Assembly (NCBI GenBank): GCA_050329575.1
Contig: JBHJOP010000018.1
Coordinates: forward strand, 1 to 49,086
Direction of reading: 5' to 3'
DNA: 49,086 bases
Source: JAUXFS01 sp050329575
GTDB taxonomy: Bacteria > Pseudomonadota > Alphaproteobacteria > Rhodospirillales > Defluviicoccaceae
Below are positions 17,301-25,424 of the stretch, one piece after another. Positions within the stretch are counted from its first letter, which is position 1. Each line of letters opens with the position of its first letter. Below the pieces are notes generated by a model that was not told the origin of the DNA, did not search any database, and saw only the letters and a program-made list of their open reading frames with translations. The position numbers were made by a program, and so were the translations under genes.

Positions 17301-18794
17301 TCAGAAGACGTCGGCGGTGAACTCGAGACGGACGCGCTTGCGGACGTTGTTGATCGCCTTCAGCGATTCGAGCAGCATCACCCGGTCGCGCTTCGCCAGC
17401 AGCTCGGGATCGACGAAGTAGCCGACCCGCCGTCCGGCCCGGTAGTCCTTGACCTGCTTGCGCAGGATGATGTCGGTGATCAGGTAGAACGCGCTGCTCA
17501 GATCGTCGTTCTCGGTGTTGCCGAGCACGCCCTTCTCGTGCAGTTCGCGGATGCGCTCGAGGGTCGAGGTCTCCTCGACGCCCTCGCGGAGCGCCAGCAG
17601 CCGGATCGCTTCGACCAGCGGGATCGTCCCCGTGTACTTGAGGTTGACCTGCCCCTTGTACTCCTGCTTCTCCTTCTCGGTGATGAAGCCGCCGAAGAAG
17701 CCCAGCGCGACATTGTGGTCCGCCTGATCCTGGAACATCTGCTTCAGAAAGAAATGGTTGTGGCGGACCATGTCGGTGACCTGACGCCGCAGCACGACCG
17801 CCAGTTCGAGGTCGCCCCAGACCGGCTGGAAGTCGAAGAAGATGTCGGCGAGCCGGATGGCGACGAAGTTGCTCTTCTTGCCCCACAGGGTGATCTGCTC
17901 GACCCATTGCGAGAGGGTCTTGCGCCACAGCGGATTGACCGCCATGCAGTAGCCGTTGCAGTAGGGAATGCCGACGGTGTTGAGGTGCCGGCACATCCGT
18001 TCGGCCAGCTCGATGAAGAACGGGTCGACGCGGCCGTGCTCGTTGTCGGGATAGTCGGTGACGATGAAGCCGTTGTCCTGGTCGGGGAACAGGTAGTTCT
18101 CGCCGCGGCCGCCCGACCCCATGACGATGGTCGCCGCGCTCACCGGCGGATCGCCCCAGCCCTCCTCGGCCATCTGCGCGAGCACGAGCTCGCCGATGCG
18201 GCGGTACATGTCGTTGTTGATCCGGGTCAGCAACTGCTGGATCTCCGGGGCCGGCAGGTTGTCGGCGAACAGCTCCTCCGCGAGCTCCACCTGCGCCGCC
18301 TTCACCTCCTTGAGGCCGTCGAGGGTGCCTTCGTGGCTCAACCGGTCGATCTGACCCATCAGCCGATCGGCGGCGACCGCGAGGGCGTCGTGAAGATAGA
18401 GGATGCCGGCCAGCCGACCGTCCTTGTCGACCACCGGCATGTGGCGGAGCCGGTGGCGGCGCATCCGGGAAATGGCGTGATAGAGATAGTCCCGGCGGGC
18501 GATGGTGGCGACCGGCGACGTCATCACCTGCTCGACGGAGGTCTCCCCCGGCACCCGATAGGTGATCCGGCGAGCGATGTCCTGCTCGGTGATGATCCCC
18601 GCCGGCCGGCCGGCGGCATCGACGACGATCACGCACGACGCCTTGTCGGCGGCCAGCAGAGCGATCGTGTCGGCACAGCGGGTTCCGGCGCGAACGGCGA
18701 GCACTTCCGAACGCGGCCGCATCGAATCGCGGACCGTCATGCTGAACACCGCCGTCCGTGAACGTCCGGCCGGCTTCCTGCTCTTGCTCGCCAT
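17301..18794 (-). CDS. CBS-pair protein with DUF294 nucleotidyltransferase-like domains
   Basis: Encodes 497 residues from the ATG at 18794, which follows GGGGGATGG. Two CBS domains (about residues 20-145) include PAGIITEQDIARRI and LAGILYLHDAL and probably sense adenosyl nucleotides. A DUF294 nucleotidyltransferase-like domain follows, with the glycine motif GSGGRGE and the acidic PDQDNGF (about residues 225-250). A DUF294 C-terminal helical domain completes the protein. Relatives resemble the uridylyl-transfer part of GlnD but have no proven substrate. Proteins of this type are often encoded next to SSS-family acetate/solute symporters; here the symporter gene is divergent, 556 bases away. 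Confidence 0.88.
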   Translation of the reverse strand: MASKSRKPAGRSRTAVFSMTVRDSMRPRSEVLAVRAGTRCADTIALLAADKASCVIVVDAAGRPAGIITEQDIARRITYRVPGETSVEQVMTSPVATIARRDYLYHAISRMRRHRLRHMPVVDKDGRLAGILYLHDALAVAADRLMGQIDRLSHEGTLDGLKEVKAAQVELAEELFADNLPAPEIQQLLTRINNDMYRRIGELVLAQMAEEGWGDPPVSAATIVMGSGGRGENYLFPDQDNGFIVTDYPDNEHGRVDPFFIELAERMCRHLNTVGIPYCNGYCMAVNPLWRKTLSQWVEQITLWGKKSNFVAIRLADIFFDFQPVWGDLELAVVLRRQVTDMVRHNHFFLKQMFQDQADHNVALGFFGGFITEKEKQEYKGQVNLKYTGTIPLVEAIRLLALREGVEETSTLERIRELHEKGVLGNTENDDLSSAFYLITDIILRKQVKDYRAGRRVGYFVDPELLAKRDRVMLLESLKAINNVRKRVRLEFTADVF

Positions 18795-19350
18795 CAGTCC
18801 ATCCCCCACGGGGGCGCTCGTCGACGACACCCCGTCGGGATGCGCACCACCGGGTCGGATCCGGCCGGTCAAAGAACGCCCCTGCGACCGGTGCGATCAA
18901 ACCACCTCCGGCGCAAGCGCGCAAGCGCCGCCGGCCCTCTCGGCGTGACGGCGTGCCGCCCCTGTCCGGGGAGGGTCGGCGGCGGAGGTTTTGCCGTATT
19001 GTGCGGCGTTCCGGAAAATGCTATGCAGAGACAGCTTTTGCATTGCAGGCGTCGTTCCTTGCCGTGTAAGAGTGGAATGCGAACGATAAAAACGAGAATT
19101 CCCGCAAGCCTACGCGGGCTTCGGTGCGGCCCAACAGGGCAGATGTGGGGAAGGTGGAACGTCCTCGACGCAGCTTCATCGCAAAGAGACGAGGGAGTCT
19201 GCCGCTTTCCTCCCGCCTTCGTTCGTCGATGGTGGCCTCGCCGGCCTAGGTCGGGGAAGCCATCGGTAACGTACATGGGGTTGATCTGAGGTCCGCGGGA
19301 GCAGGTGTTCCCATGATGGTATCCGGACCAACAGATAGGGGAGAACTGTC
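18795..19350. other. Long intergenic region with symporter leader
   Basis: 556 bases between divergent genes, visibly less GC-rich than the flanks from about 19010 on. It holds a possible promoter (19043-19070) and a long leader before the symporter TTG. The leader can fold locally: CCCGC at 19100-19104 pairs with GCGGG at 19113-19117, competing with AAGCC/GGCTT pairing in the same place, and CGATGG/CCATCG arms bracket roughly 19228-19266. I recognise no known riboswitch class, tRNA or sRNA family. No reading frame in it looks coding. Confidence 0.5.
19043..19070 (+). promoter_or_regulatory. Possible promoter for the sodium:solute symporter
   Basis: TTGCAG (19043-19048) and TGTAAG (19065-19070) are separated by 16 bases, a moderate sigma-70-like match in an AT-richer patch. 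If used, the symporter mRNA would have a leader of about 270 bases. No sigma-54 signature (TGGC-N8-TGC) was found nearby. Confidence 0.3.
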
Positions 19351-21327
19351 TTGGCACCCAAAGTAATATGGTTGTTCGTCTTCGTGGCGCTGTACTGGTC
19401 CTACTGTATCTTCTGGGGCATACGCGGCGCACGAATGTCGAAAACGGCCAGCGATTACTTCATTGCTGGCCGTAAGCTGTCGTTGTGGGTTTTCGTTCTC
19501 GCCGCAACGGCCACCTCGTTTTCGGGCTGGACCTTCATGGGTCACCCGGGACTGGTTTATCGTGACGGCTTCCAGTACGCCTACGCGTCGTTCTACGTGA
19601 TCACCATCCCGTTCACCGGCGTCCTGTTCCTGAAGCGCCAGTGGATGATCGGCAAGCGCTACGGCTATGTCACGCCGGGCGAGATGCTGGCCGACTACTT
19701 CCAGGGGGACGGCATTCGCATCCTGACGGTGCTGGTGGCGCTGTTGTTCTCGATCCCCTATCTCGGCGTGCAGCTCGGAGCCTCGGGCTTCCTGTTCAAC
19801 GTGCTCACCGATGGTCTGGTGCCCGAGAACTTCGGCATGTGGCTGTTGTCGCTGGTGGTGCTGATCTACGTCGCCTCGGGCGGGCTCCGCGCCGTGGCGT
19901 ACGTGGACACCGTGCAGTGCATTCTGCTCGCGCTCGGCATCGTGATCACCGGCATCATCGCCCTCAACGCCATCGGCGGCTGGGACACCCTCAACAACGC
20001 CATGGCCGAACTCGGCAAGCGGCCGGATCTGAGCGGTCGGTGGGGCTCGACCAAGGGCTTCGGAGGTGGCGACTACAGCACCTACCTCGCGGTTCCGGGC
20101 GTCATCCAGTGGACGGCCGGCCTCGGCAAGGAGACCCCGGCCGGCGGGATCTGGACCGGCATCATGAGCCTGACCTACATGTTCGCGCTGATGGGCATCC
20201 AGTCGTCCCCGGCGTTCACCATGTGGTCGTTCGCCAACACCAACCCGAAGCCGTTCGCACCGCAGCAGGTGTGGGCGTCGTCGTTCGGGATCGGCCTGAT
20301 CCTGTTCTTCTTCACCGCCGCCCAGGGGATGGCTGCCCACTTCCTGGGTGCCAACCCGCAGGTCACCGAAGCGGGTCTCGCCGTCGCCAGCGTGATCCCG
20401 CCGGAGGCGGCGAAGAACCCGGACGGGATCGTGCCGCAGTACTTCAACCTGCTCGCCGAAACCATGCCGTGGCTGATCGGTCTGTTGGCGGTCTGCGCCC
20501 TCGCGGCGATGCAGTCGACCGGGGCGGCCTACATGTCGACCGCCGGCGGCATGTTGACGCGAGACCTCTACAAGCGCTACCTCAACCCGGGCGCCACCCA
20601 CACCACCCAGAAGCTGTTCGGTCGGTTGGGCGTCGCCTTCATCGTGGTCTCGGCGTTGCTGGTCGCCACCTACTCGAAGGACGCGCTGGTCCTGCTCGGT
20701 GGTCTGGCGGTCGCCTTCGGGTTCCAGATGTGGACCCCGCTGGCGGCGGTCTGCTACTTCCCATGGATCACCCGCCAGGGCGCGACATGGGGCTTGGCCG
20801 CCGGCTGCCTCGGCGTCATCTTCACGGAGAGCTTCGGCCTGAACATGCTGAAGTCGGTCGGGATCGATCTGTGGGGACGGTGGCCGTGGACGATCCACTC
20901 GGCCGGCTGGGGGATGCTCTTAAACGCCGGCGTCTGCGTGGTGGTGTCGGCGATGACCCAGAACGAGCAGGCGACGGCCCATCGCATGAAGGTCCACAAC
21001 TTCCTGCGTGAACACGCGACGCTGCCGGCGTCCAAGAAGGGGCTGATCCCGATCGCCTGGATCGTCACCCTCGGTTGGATGTTCTTCGGCATCGGCCCCG
21101 GGATCGTCATCGGCAACGACATCTTCGGTGCCCCCGATGCCGGCCGTGACGGCTGGACCTTCGGCATCCCGTCGATCTGGGCTTGGCAGATCCTGTTCTG
21201 GATCCTCGGTGTGGCGATGATGTGGTTCCTCGCCTACAAGATGGAGATGTCCACCGTGCCGGAGACCGACGTCCAGGCTCTGGTGGAAGACATCGGCGAC
21301 ACCACGCTCGAGAAGCCGAGCGTCTGA
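19351..21327 (+). CDS. Sodium:solute symporter (SSS family)
   Basis: Inner-membrane Na+-coupled transporter of 658 residues. The start is TTG at 19351: an in-frame TAG lies 15 bases upstream and GGGGAGAAC sits at ribosome-binding distance. About 13-14 transmembrane segments are visible, starting VIWLFVFVALYWSYCIFWGI. The SSF signature region is seen in AAMQSTGAAYMSTAGGM, and the early segment SDYFIAGRKLS is typical. The substrate (acetate, proline, other carboxylate or amine) cannot be read from sequence. A strong terminator follows 25 bases after the stop. A divergent CBS-DUF294 gene and two downstream small genes are likely functional neighbours. Confidence 0.92.
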   Translation: MAPKVIWLFVFVALYWSYCIFWGIRGARMSKTASDYFIAGRKLSLWVFVLAATATSFSGWTFMGHPGLVYRDGFQYAYASFYVITIPFTGVLFLKRQWMIGKRYGYVTPGEMLADYFQGDGIRILTVLVALLFSIPYLGVQLGASGFLFNVLTDGLVPENFGMWLLSLVVLIYVASGGLRAVAYVDTVQCILLALGIVITGIIALNAIGGWDTLNNAMAELGKRPDLSGRWGSTKGFGGGDYSTYLAVPGVIQWTAGLGKETPAGGIWTGIMSLTYMFALMGIQSSPAFTMWSFANTNPKPFAPQQVWASSFGIGLILFFFTAAQGMAAHFLGANPQVTEAGLAVASVIPPEAAKNPDGIVPQYFNLLAETMPWLIGLLAVCALAAMQSTGAAYMSTAGGMLTRDLYKRYLNPGATHTTQKLFGRLGVAFIVVSALLVATYSKDALVLLGGLAVAFGFQMWTPLAAVCYFPWITRQGATWGLAAGCLGVIFTESFGLNMLKSVGIDLWGRWPWTIHSAGWGMLLNAGVCVVVSAMTQNEQATAHRMKVHNFLREHATLPASKKGLIPIAWIVTLGWMFFGIGPGIVIGNDIFGAPDAGRDGWTFGIPSIWAWQILFWILGVAMMWFLAYKMEMSTVPETDVQALVEDIGDTTLEKPSV

Positions 21328-21352
21328 CGACCGATCCGATCGGCGATTGCCG

Positions 21353-21386
21353 CCGGGGGAAGGGCTTGCCCTTCCCCCGGTTTCTT
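21353..21386 (+). terminator. Strong rho-independent terminator after the symporter
   Basis: A perfect 12-bp stem (CCGGGGGAAGGG at 21353-21364, CCCTTCCCCCGG at 21369-21380) with a CTTG loop is followed by TTTCTT. It lies 25 bases after the symporter stop and is the clearest intrinsic terminator in the window. Downstream genes at 21453 and 21704 therefore depend on read-through or on their own promoter. Confidence 0.9.
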
Positions 21387-21452
21387 ATCTAGACTTCCCC
21401 GCGCCCGGTGGCGAAGCGCCAGGGGTCGGAACAGGTCGCGGGTGCTGCAATC

Positions 21453-21707
21453 ATGGACGTCTTGTTCACGCCCCAGTCGCAGTGGCTGTGGACGGCGGTG
21501 CTCGCCGCCGCGTTGTTCTATCCGATCCGAAAACTGATCTGGGTGATGTCGGTGCGCCGCGAACACCGCAAGACCGGTCAACTGCCGGACGACGCCCGGC
21601 AGCAGGCCCTCAGACGACGGGCCTCGATCACCGCCATCCTGCTCTCGGCCATCTTCTCCGTCGTCTACGTCGACGTTCTGTTCAGAAATCTGCATCCGCC
21701 GCAATGA
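21453..21707 (+). CDS. Small membrane protein of unknown function
   Basis: Encodes 84 residues from the ATG at 21453; an upstream GTG at 21408 has no ribosome-binding site. Two hydrophobic helices are visible, about residues 9-24 (WLWTAVLAAALFYPI) and 58-72 (ITAILLSAIFSVVYV), joined by a basic, charged loop (RREHRKTG). This predicts a two-pass inner-membrane protein with a short cytoplasmic hairpin. The stop overlaps the next start (ATGA at 21704-21707), so it is coupled to the TPR protein. I recognise no family. Position after a symporter suggests an accessory role, which is a guess. Confidence 0.72.
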   Translation: MDVLFTPQSQWLWTAVLAAALFYPIRKLIWVMSVRREHRKTGQLPDDARQQALRRRASITAILLSAIFSVVYVDVLFRNLHPPQ

Positions 21708-22327
21708 CCGTCCTGACGAATCCGAGAATCATTCGCCGTTTCATCATCCTGATGGCGGTCGCCACCTTCGTGATGTTCAGCGTCTGGGCCGCGTTCCGGG
21801 GCTATTTCGAGGCGGTTCCGGGCGACTACGAGGTGCGGCAGGGCGACATCCTGCTCGGCGACCGCAAGTACGACCAGGCCCTAGAGCGGTTCACGGCCGC
21901 CCTCGACGCCGCGCCCGACCACCGCGGCGCGCTGATGGGCCGCGCGATCGCCTTCCTCGAGAGCGGTCGCCACGAGGAGGCGGAGGCCGAGTTCACGTAT
22001 CTGATCGACTTTCTGACCCACAACGTCGCTCCCGACGACGCCACCGGGATCGGCGTGCTGGCCGGCGCCTACGCCAACCGCGGTATTCTCTACGATCGCA
22101 CCGAACGCTACGAGAAGGCGCTCGCCGACTACACACGGGCGATCGAGATCGACGAAGGGGCGGTCGAGGGCCCGGATCTGGTCCACCGGATCCTCTACGT
22201 GCGCCCAAAGCCGGCAACCGTGAGCAGGCGGGCCGAGTATCTGCGCCAGCAGCTTGCGCTTCCCGAGGGAGAACGCCTGTTGCGGATCCCGGAACTGGAT
22301 GCCGAGCAGCGGATGCACAAGCCCTGA
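21704..22327 (+). CDS. Membrane-anchored TPR protein
   Basis: Encodes 207 residues. An N-terminal transmembrane helix (about residues 12-30, FIILMAVATFVMFSVWAAF) anchors a periplasmic or cytoplasmic domain of three TPR-like repeats (about 45-150). Their consensus positions show in GDILLGDRKYDQALERF, GRAIAFLESGRHEEAEAEF and ANRGILYDRTERYEKALADY. TPRs bind partner proteins; no partner is evident. It is coupled by a 4-bp overlap to the preceding small membrane protein. The ATG at 21704 is preferred because the longer frame upstream is just the out-of-frame shadow of that gene. Confidence 0.82.
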   Translation: MTVLTNPRIIRRFIILMAVATFVMFSVWAAFRGYFEAVPGDYEVRQGDILLGDRKYDQALERFTAALDAAPDHRGALMGRAIAFLESGRHEEAEAEFTYLIDFLTHNVAPDDATGIGVLAGAYANRGILYDRTERYEKALADYTRAIEIDEGAVEGPDLVHRILYVRPKPATVSRRAEYLRQQLALPEGERLLRIPELDAEQRMHKP

Positions 22328-22477
22328 GGCGGGCGGATGCCGCGGAGGCGGCACCGGGAACATCGACGCCGCCGGCGCGGACAAGGAGTCGCCTGCGGCG
22401 GCGTTCGCCGCTAGGATCGGTGGCGATCGGCGCGCGCGCCGCCACCCCCATTCGACCGGCAGAGGGAAGCTCGCACC

Positions 22478-24271
22478 ATGACCGCCTACGCCGCTCCCGT
22501 CCGCGACATGCGGTTCGTCCTCGAACACCTGTGCGCCATCGGGGAGACCGCGCTGCTGCCGGGCCTCGAGGAGGCGACTCCCGATCTCGTCGCCGCGGTG
22601 CTGGAGGAGGCGGGTCGGCTCGCCTCGGAGGTGCTGGCGCCGATCAACCACGCCGGCGACCGCCAGGGCGCGCGGCTGGAGGACGGGATCGTCCGCACCC
22701 CCGACGGCTGGAAGCACGCCTACGACACCTTCGTCGAAGGCGGCTGGGTCGGGGCGGTGTTCGATCCCGCCTACGGCGGCATGGGCCTGCCGTGGGTGGT
22801 CAACGCGGCGATCCAGGAGATGATCCAGGCCGCCAACATGTCGTTCGCCCTGTGCCCGATGCTGACCCAGAGCGCCATCGAGGCGATCCTGATGAACGCG
22901 TCCGATGCGCTCAGGCGCCGCTACGTGGCGAACATGGTCAGTGGCCGCTGGACCGGCACCATGAACCTCACCGAGTCGCAGGCCGGCTCCGATCTCGGGG
23001 CCATCCGCGCGCGCGCCGAGCGCGACGGGGACCACTACCGGATCTACGGCCAGAAGATCTTCATCACCTACGCCGATCACGACCTCGCCGAGAACGTCAT
23101 CCATCTGGTGCTGGCGCGCATCGCCGATGCGCCGGCCGGGGTCAAGGGCATCTCGCTGTTCGTGGTGCCGAAGATCCTGGTCGGCGACGACGGCGCCCTC
23201 GGCGCGCGCAACGACGTCCACGTCGTCTCTCTCGAGCACAAACTCGGCATCCACGCGAGCCCGACGGCGATCGTCTCGTTCGGCGATGGCCGGGGCGCGG
23301 TCGGCTACCTGGTCGGCGAGGAGAACCGGGGCCTCGCCTACATGTTCGTGATGATGAACCTGGCCCGGCTCGTGGTCGGCCTGCAGGGCCTCGGCATCTC
23401 CGATCGGGCCTACCAGCAGGCGCGAGACTATGCCCGCGAGCGGGTCCAGGGCCAGCCGATCGGCGGCGACGGCGCCGACCGGCGGACGATCATCGAGCAT
23501 GCGGACGTGCGCCGGATGCTGATGACCATGAAGGCTTCGGTCGAGGCGATGCGGGCGGTCGCCTACCTCGCCGCCCGTTCGATCGACTTCGCCCACCGCC
23601 ACCCCGACGCCGCGGTGCGCGCCCACCATCAGGCACGGCTCGATCTGCTGACGCCGGTGGTCAAGGGCTGGTGCACCGAACTCTCGGTGGAGTTGACCTC
23701 GCTCGGGGTCCAGATCCACGGCGGCATGGGCTACGTCGAGGAGACCGGCGCCTGCCAGCATTTCCGCGACGCCCGCATTACCCCGATCTACGAGGGGACC
23801 ACCGGCATCCAGGCCCAGGACCTGGTCGGCCGCAAGATCCTGCGCGACGGCGGTGCCGCCGTGCGCGACCTGATCGCCGAGATGCGCGCGATCGACGGCG
23901 AGCTCGCCTCCAACCGCGATCCCGACTGCCTGAACGTCCGCCGCGCCGTGAACGAGGGCATCGACGCCTTCGCGGCCGCCGTCGACTGGCTGCTCGACGT
24001 CGCCGATCGCGACCCGAGGCTGCCGGCGGCGGCGTCGGTTCCCGTCCTCGAACTCGCCGGCACCGTGGTCGGCGGCTGGCTGATGGCGAAGGCGTTGCTG
24101 GTCGCCAAGGCGCGCATCGCCGCCGGCGACGACGACGCCGGCTTCCTGGAGGCGAAGGTCGCCACCGCCCGCTTCTACGCCGACCACATCCTGCCGCAGG
24201 CGAAGGCGCTGGGCGAGATCGTCGTCCGCGGCTCGGAATCGGTCATGGCCCTCGACGCCGAGCAGTTCTGA
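22478..24271 (+). CDS. Long-form acyl-CoA dehydrogenase (DmdC/AidB-like architecture)
   Basis: FAD-dependent acyl-CoA dehydrogenase of 597 residues, longer than the usual 380-400 because of N- and C-terminal extensions. The core has LTESQAGSDLG for flavin and substrate binding, the GQKIFITYADHDL segment, and YEGTTGIQAQDLVGRK with the catalytic Glu. The C terminus matches the acyl-CoA_dh_C type extension of 3-methylmercaptopropionyl-CoA dehydrogenase (DmdC) and fatty acyl-CoA relatives. Substrate cannot be decided: this group is often annotated DmdC, but DMSP genes are not seen here. The ATG follows a purine-rich GGGAAGC. It is a single gene between the TPR gene and the Crp-type regulator. Confidence 0.9.
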   Translation: MTAYAAPVRDMRFVLEHLCAIGETALLPGLEEATPDLVAAVLEEAGRLASEVLAPINHAGDRQGARLEDGIVRTPDGWKHAYDTFVEGGWVGAVFDPAYGGMGLPWVVNAAIQEMIQAANMSFALCPMLTQSAIEAILMNASDALRRRYVANMVSGRWTGTMNLTESQAGSDLGAIRARAERDGDHYRIYGQKIFITYADHDLAENVIHLVLARIADAPAGVKGISLFVVPKILVGDDGALGARNDVHVVSLEHKLGIHASPTAIVSFGDGRGAVGYLVGEENRGLAYMFVMMNLARLVVGLQGLGISDRAYQQARDYARERVQGQPIGGDGADRRTIIEHADVRRMLMTMKASVEAMRAVAYLAARSIDFAHRHPDAAVRAHHQARLDLLTPVVKGWCTELSVELTSLGVQIHGGMGYVEETGACQHFRDARITPIYEGTTGIQAQDLVGRKILRDGGAAVRDLIAEMRAIDGELASNRDPDCLNVRRAVNEGIDAFAAAVDWLLDVADRDPRLPAAASVPVLELAGTVVGGWLMAKALLVAKARIAAGDDDAGFLEAKVATARFYADHILPQAKALGEIVVRGSESVMALDAEQF

Positions 24272-24353
24272 GGCCGGCCGCTCCGTCCGACCCGGAGCCC
24301 CATGCCGTCCGGCCGCGCCGGGGCGCGCCCCCGGTCCGCCGCCCGCGGAAGGG

Positions 24354-24400
24354 ATATATTAAAGGTTGTATATAGAATATGATGCTCCCGCTCATATTGA
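24354..24400 (+). promoter_or_regulatory. AT-rich promoter region of the Crp-type regulator
   Basis: A run of about 50 bases is strikingly AT-rich in this genome, with repeated TATAT elements: ATATA at 24354-24358 and TATAT at 24369-24373 form a 5-bp inverted repeat. It directly precedes the regulator ATG at 24411 and most likely contains its promoter. I could not fix a single -35/-10 pair. No FNR-type TTGAT-N4-ATCAA box was seen. Confidence 0.4.
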
Positions 24401-24410
24401 GGCGAAGAGC

Positions 24411-25151
24411 ATGCTGCAGATCAACCACTGCGAGACCTTCGCGACGACGCGCGATCCGTCCGCCGACGACCGGAGCCTGCTCTCCGGCATCGCCCTGTTC
24501 GCCGACTTCGACCGGGCGCGACTGACCGCGATCGAACAGGCCTGTCGCTACAAACGCTTTGCCGCCCAGGAGCAGATCATCGACCGCGATAGCGCCACCA
24601 CCGACGTGTTCTTCGTCGTCCGCGGCCGCGTCCGGGTGGTGAACTATTCGATCCTCGGACGCGAGATCGCCCTCGACGAGGTCTCCGCCGGCCACTATTT
24701 CGGCGAGCTGTCGGCGCTTGACGGCCGACCGCGCTCGGCCGGCGTGATGGCGGTCGAGGACACACTGATCCTCGCCCTGCCGCGGCGGCCGTTTCTCGAC
24801 CTGCTCGCCGACCACCCCGACATCGCGCTCAGGGTGATGGTGCGGATGGCCGGGATCATCCGCGCCGCCGACGACCGGATCATGGATCTGAGCACCCTCG
24901 CCGCCCAGAACCGGGTCCACGCCGAGCTCCTGCGCCAGGCGAGGCCCTACCGGAGCGGCGGGCGCACAGCGAAGATCGAGCCGGTCCCGGTGCACAGCGA
25001 CATCGCCAGCCGGGTCAGCACCTCGCGCGAGACCGTCGCCCGGGTGCTCGGCGACCTCGCCCGCCGGGGAATCGTCGAGCGGACCCGCGACGCGCTGGTG
25101 ATCCACGATCTCGGGCGGTTGCGCAACATGGTTCAGGACGTGCGCGGTTGA
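24411..25151 (+). CDS. Crp/Fnr-family transcriptional regulator
   Basis: Encodes 246 residues from the ATG at 24411, preceded by GAGGCGAAG. The frame could begin 45 bases earlier at a TTG with no ribosome-binding site. A cyclic-nucleotide-binding domain (about residues 20-140) contains the cassette FGELSALDGRPRSAGVMA with the phosphate-contacting Arg, so cAMP or cGMP binding is possible. The winged helix (about 170-240) has SRVSTSRETVARVLGDLARRG. Only two Cys are present near the N terminus, so it is not an Fe-S FNR. It is the last gene before the convergent rpmG. Confidence 0.9.
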   Translation: MLQINHCETFATTRDPSADDRSLLSGIALFADFDRARLTAIEQACRYKRFAAQEQIIDRDSATTDVFFVVRGRVRVVNYSILGREIALDEVSAGHYFGELSALDGRPRSAGVMAVEDTLILALPRRPFLDLLADHPDIALRVMVRMAGIIRAADDRIMDLSTLAAQNRVHAELLRQARPYRSGGRTAKIEPVPVHSDIASRVSTSRETVARVLGDLARRGIVERTRDALVIHDLGRLRNMVQDVRG

Positions 25152-25173
25152 GCCGCGGCCACGACCGGACCGC

Positions 25174-25341
25174 CTACTTGATCTTGGCTTCCTTGAACGG
25201 CACGTGCTTGCGGACCACCGGGTCGTATTTGCGGAACTCGAGCTTGCCGGTGGCGGTGCGGGGGTTCTTCTTGGCCACGTAGAAGAAGCCGGTGCCGGCA
25301 CTGCTGACCAGTCTGACCAGGATCGTGGTGGGCTTGGCCAT
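25174..25341 (-). CDS. rpmG: Ribosomal protein bL33, zinc-free form
   Basis: 55-residue large-subunit protein; the ATG at 25341 gives the universal start MAKPTTILVRLVSSAGTGFF. The usual two CxxC zinc motifs are absent and there is no Cys at all, so this is the C-minus form that does not need zinc. A good promoter (25390-25417) lies just upstream. It is convergent with the Crp-type gene, 22 bases away, and heads a leftward block whose next members on the same strand (S41 peptidase, rnr, topA, dprA) lie upstream of it. Confidence 0.97.
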   Translation of the reverse strand: MAKPTTILVRLVSSAGTGFFYVAKKNPRTATGKLEFRKYDPVVRKHVPFKEAKIK

Positions 25342-25389
25342 CGGCGGAGCTCCCTTGACGACGACGGCCCGCAAAGCGGACCGCCCGGC

Positions 25390-25417
25390 ACCATACAGGC
25401 GCTGCGGCCCCTGTCAA
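25390..25417 (-). promoter_or_regulatory. Sigma-70-like promoter of rpmG
   Basis: On the minus strand a perfect TTGACA (25417-25412) and TATGGT (25395-25390) are separated by 16 bases, about 50 bases upstream of the rpmG ATG. It lies in the short gap after the S41 peptidase stop at 25425 and would give rpmG its own strong transcript. Confidence 0.6.
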
Positions 25418-25424
25418 GCCACCG

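Noticed and set aside
21353..21386. A small RNA gene at the strong hairpin
   Set aside because: Position 25 bases after a stop codon, a tetraloop and a T-rich tail make an intrinsic terminator the simpler reading.
24411..25151. An oxygen-sensing FNR protein
   Set aside because: The N-terminal cluster of three Cys plus a central Cys needed for a [4Fe-4S] centre is missing; it is a Crp-type protein.
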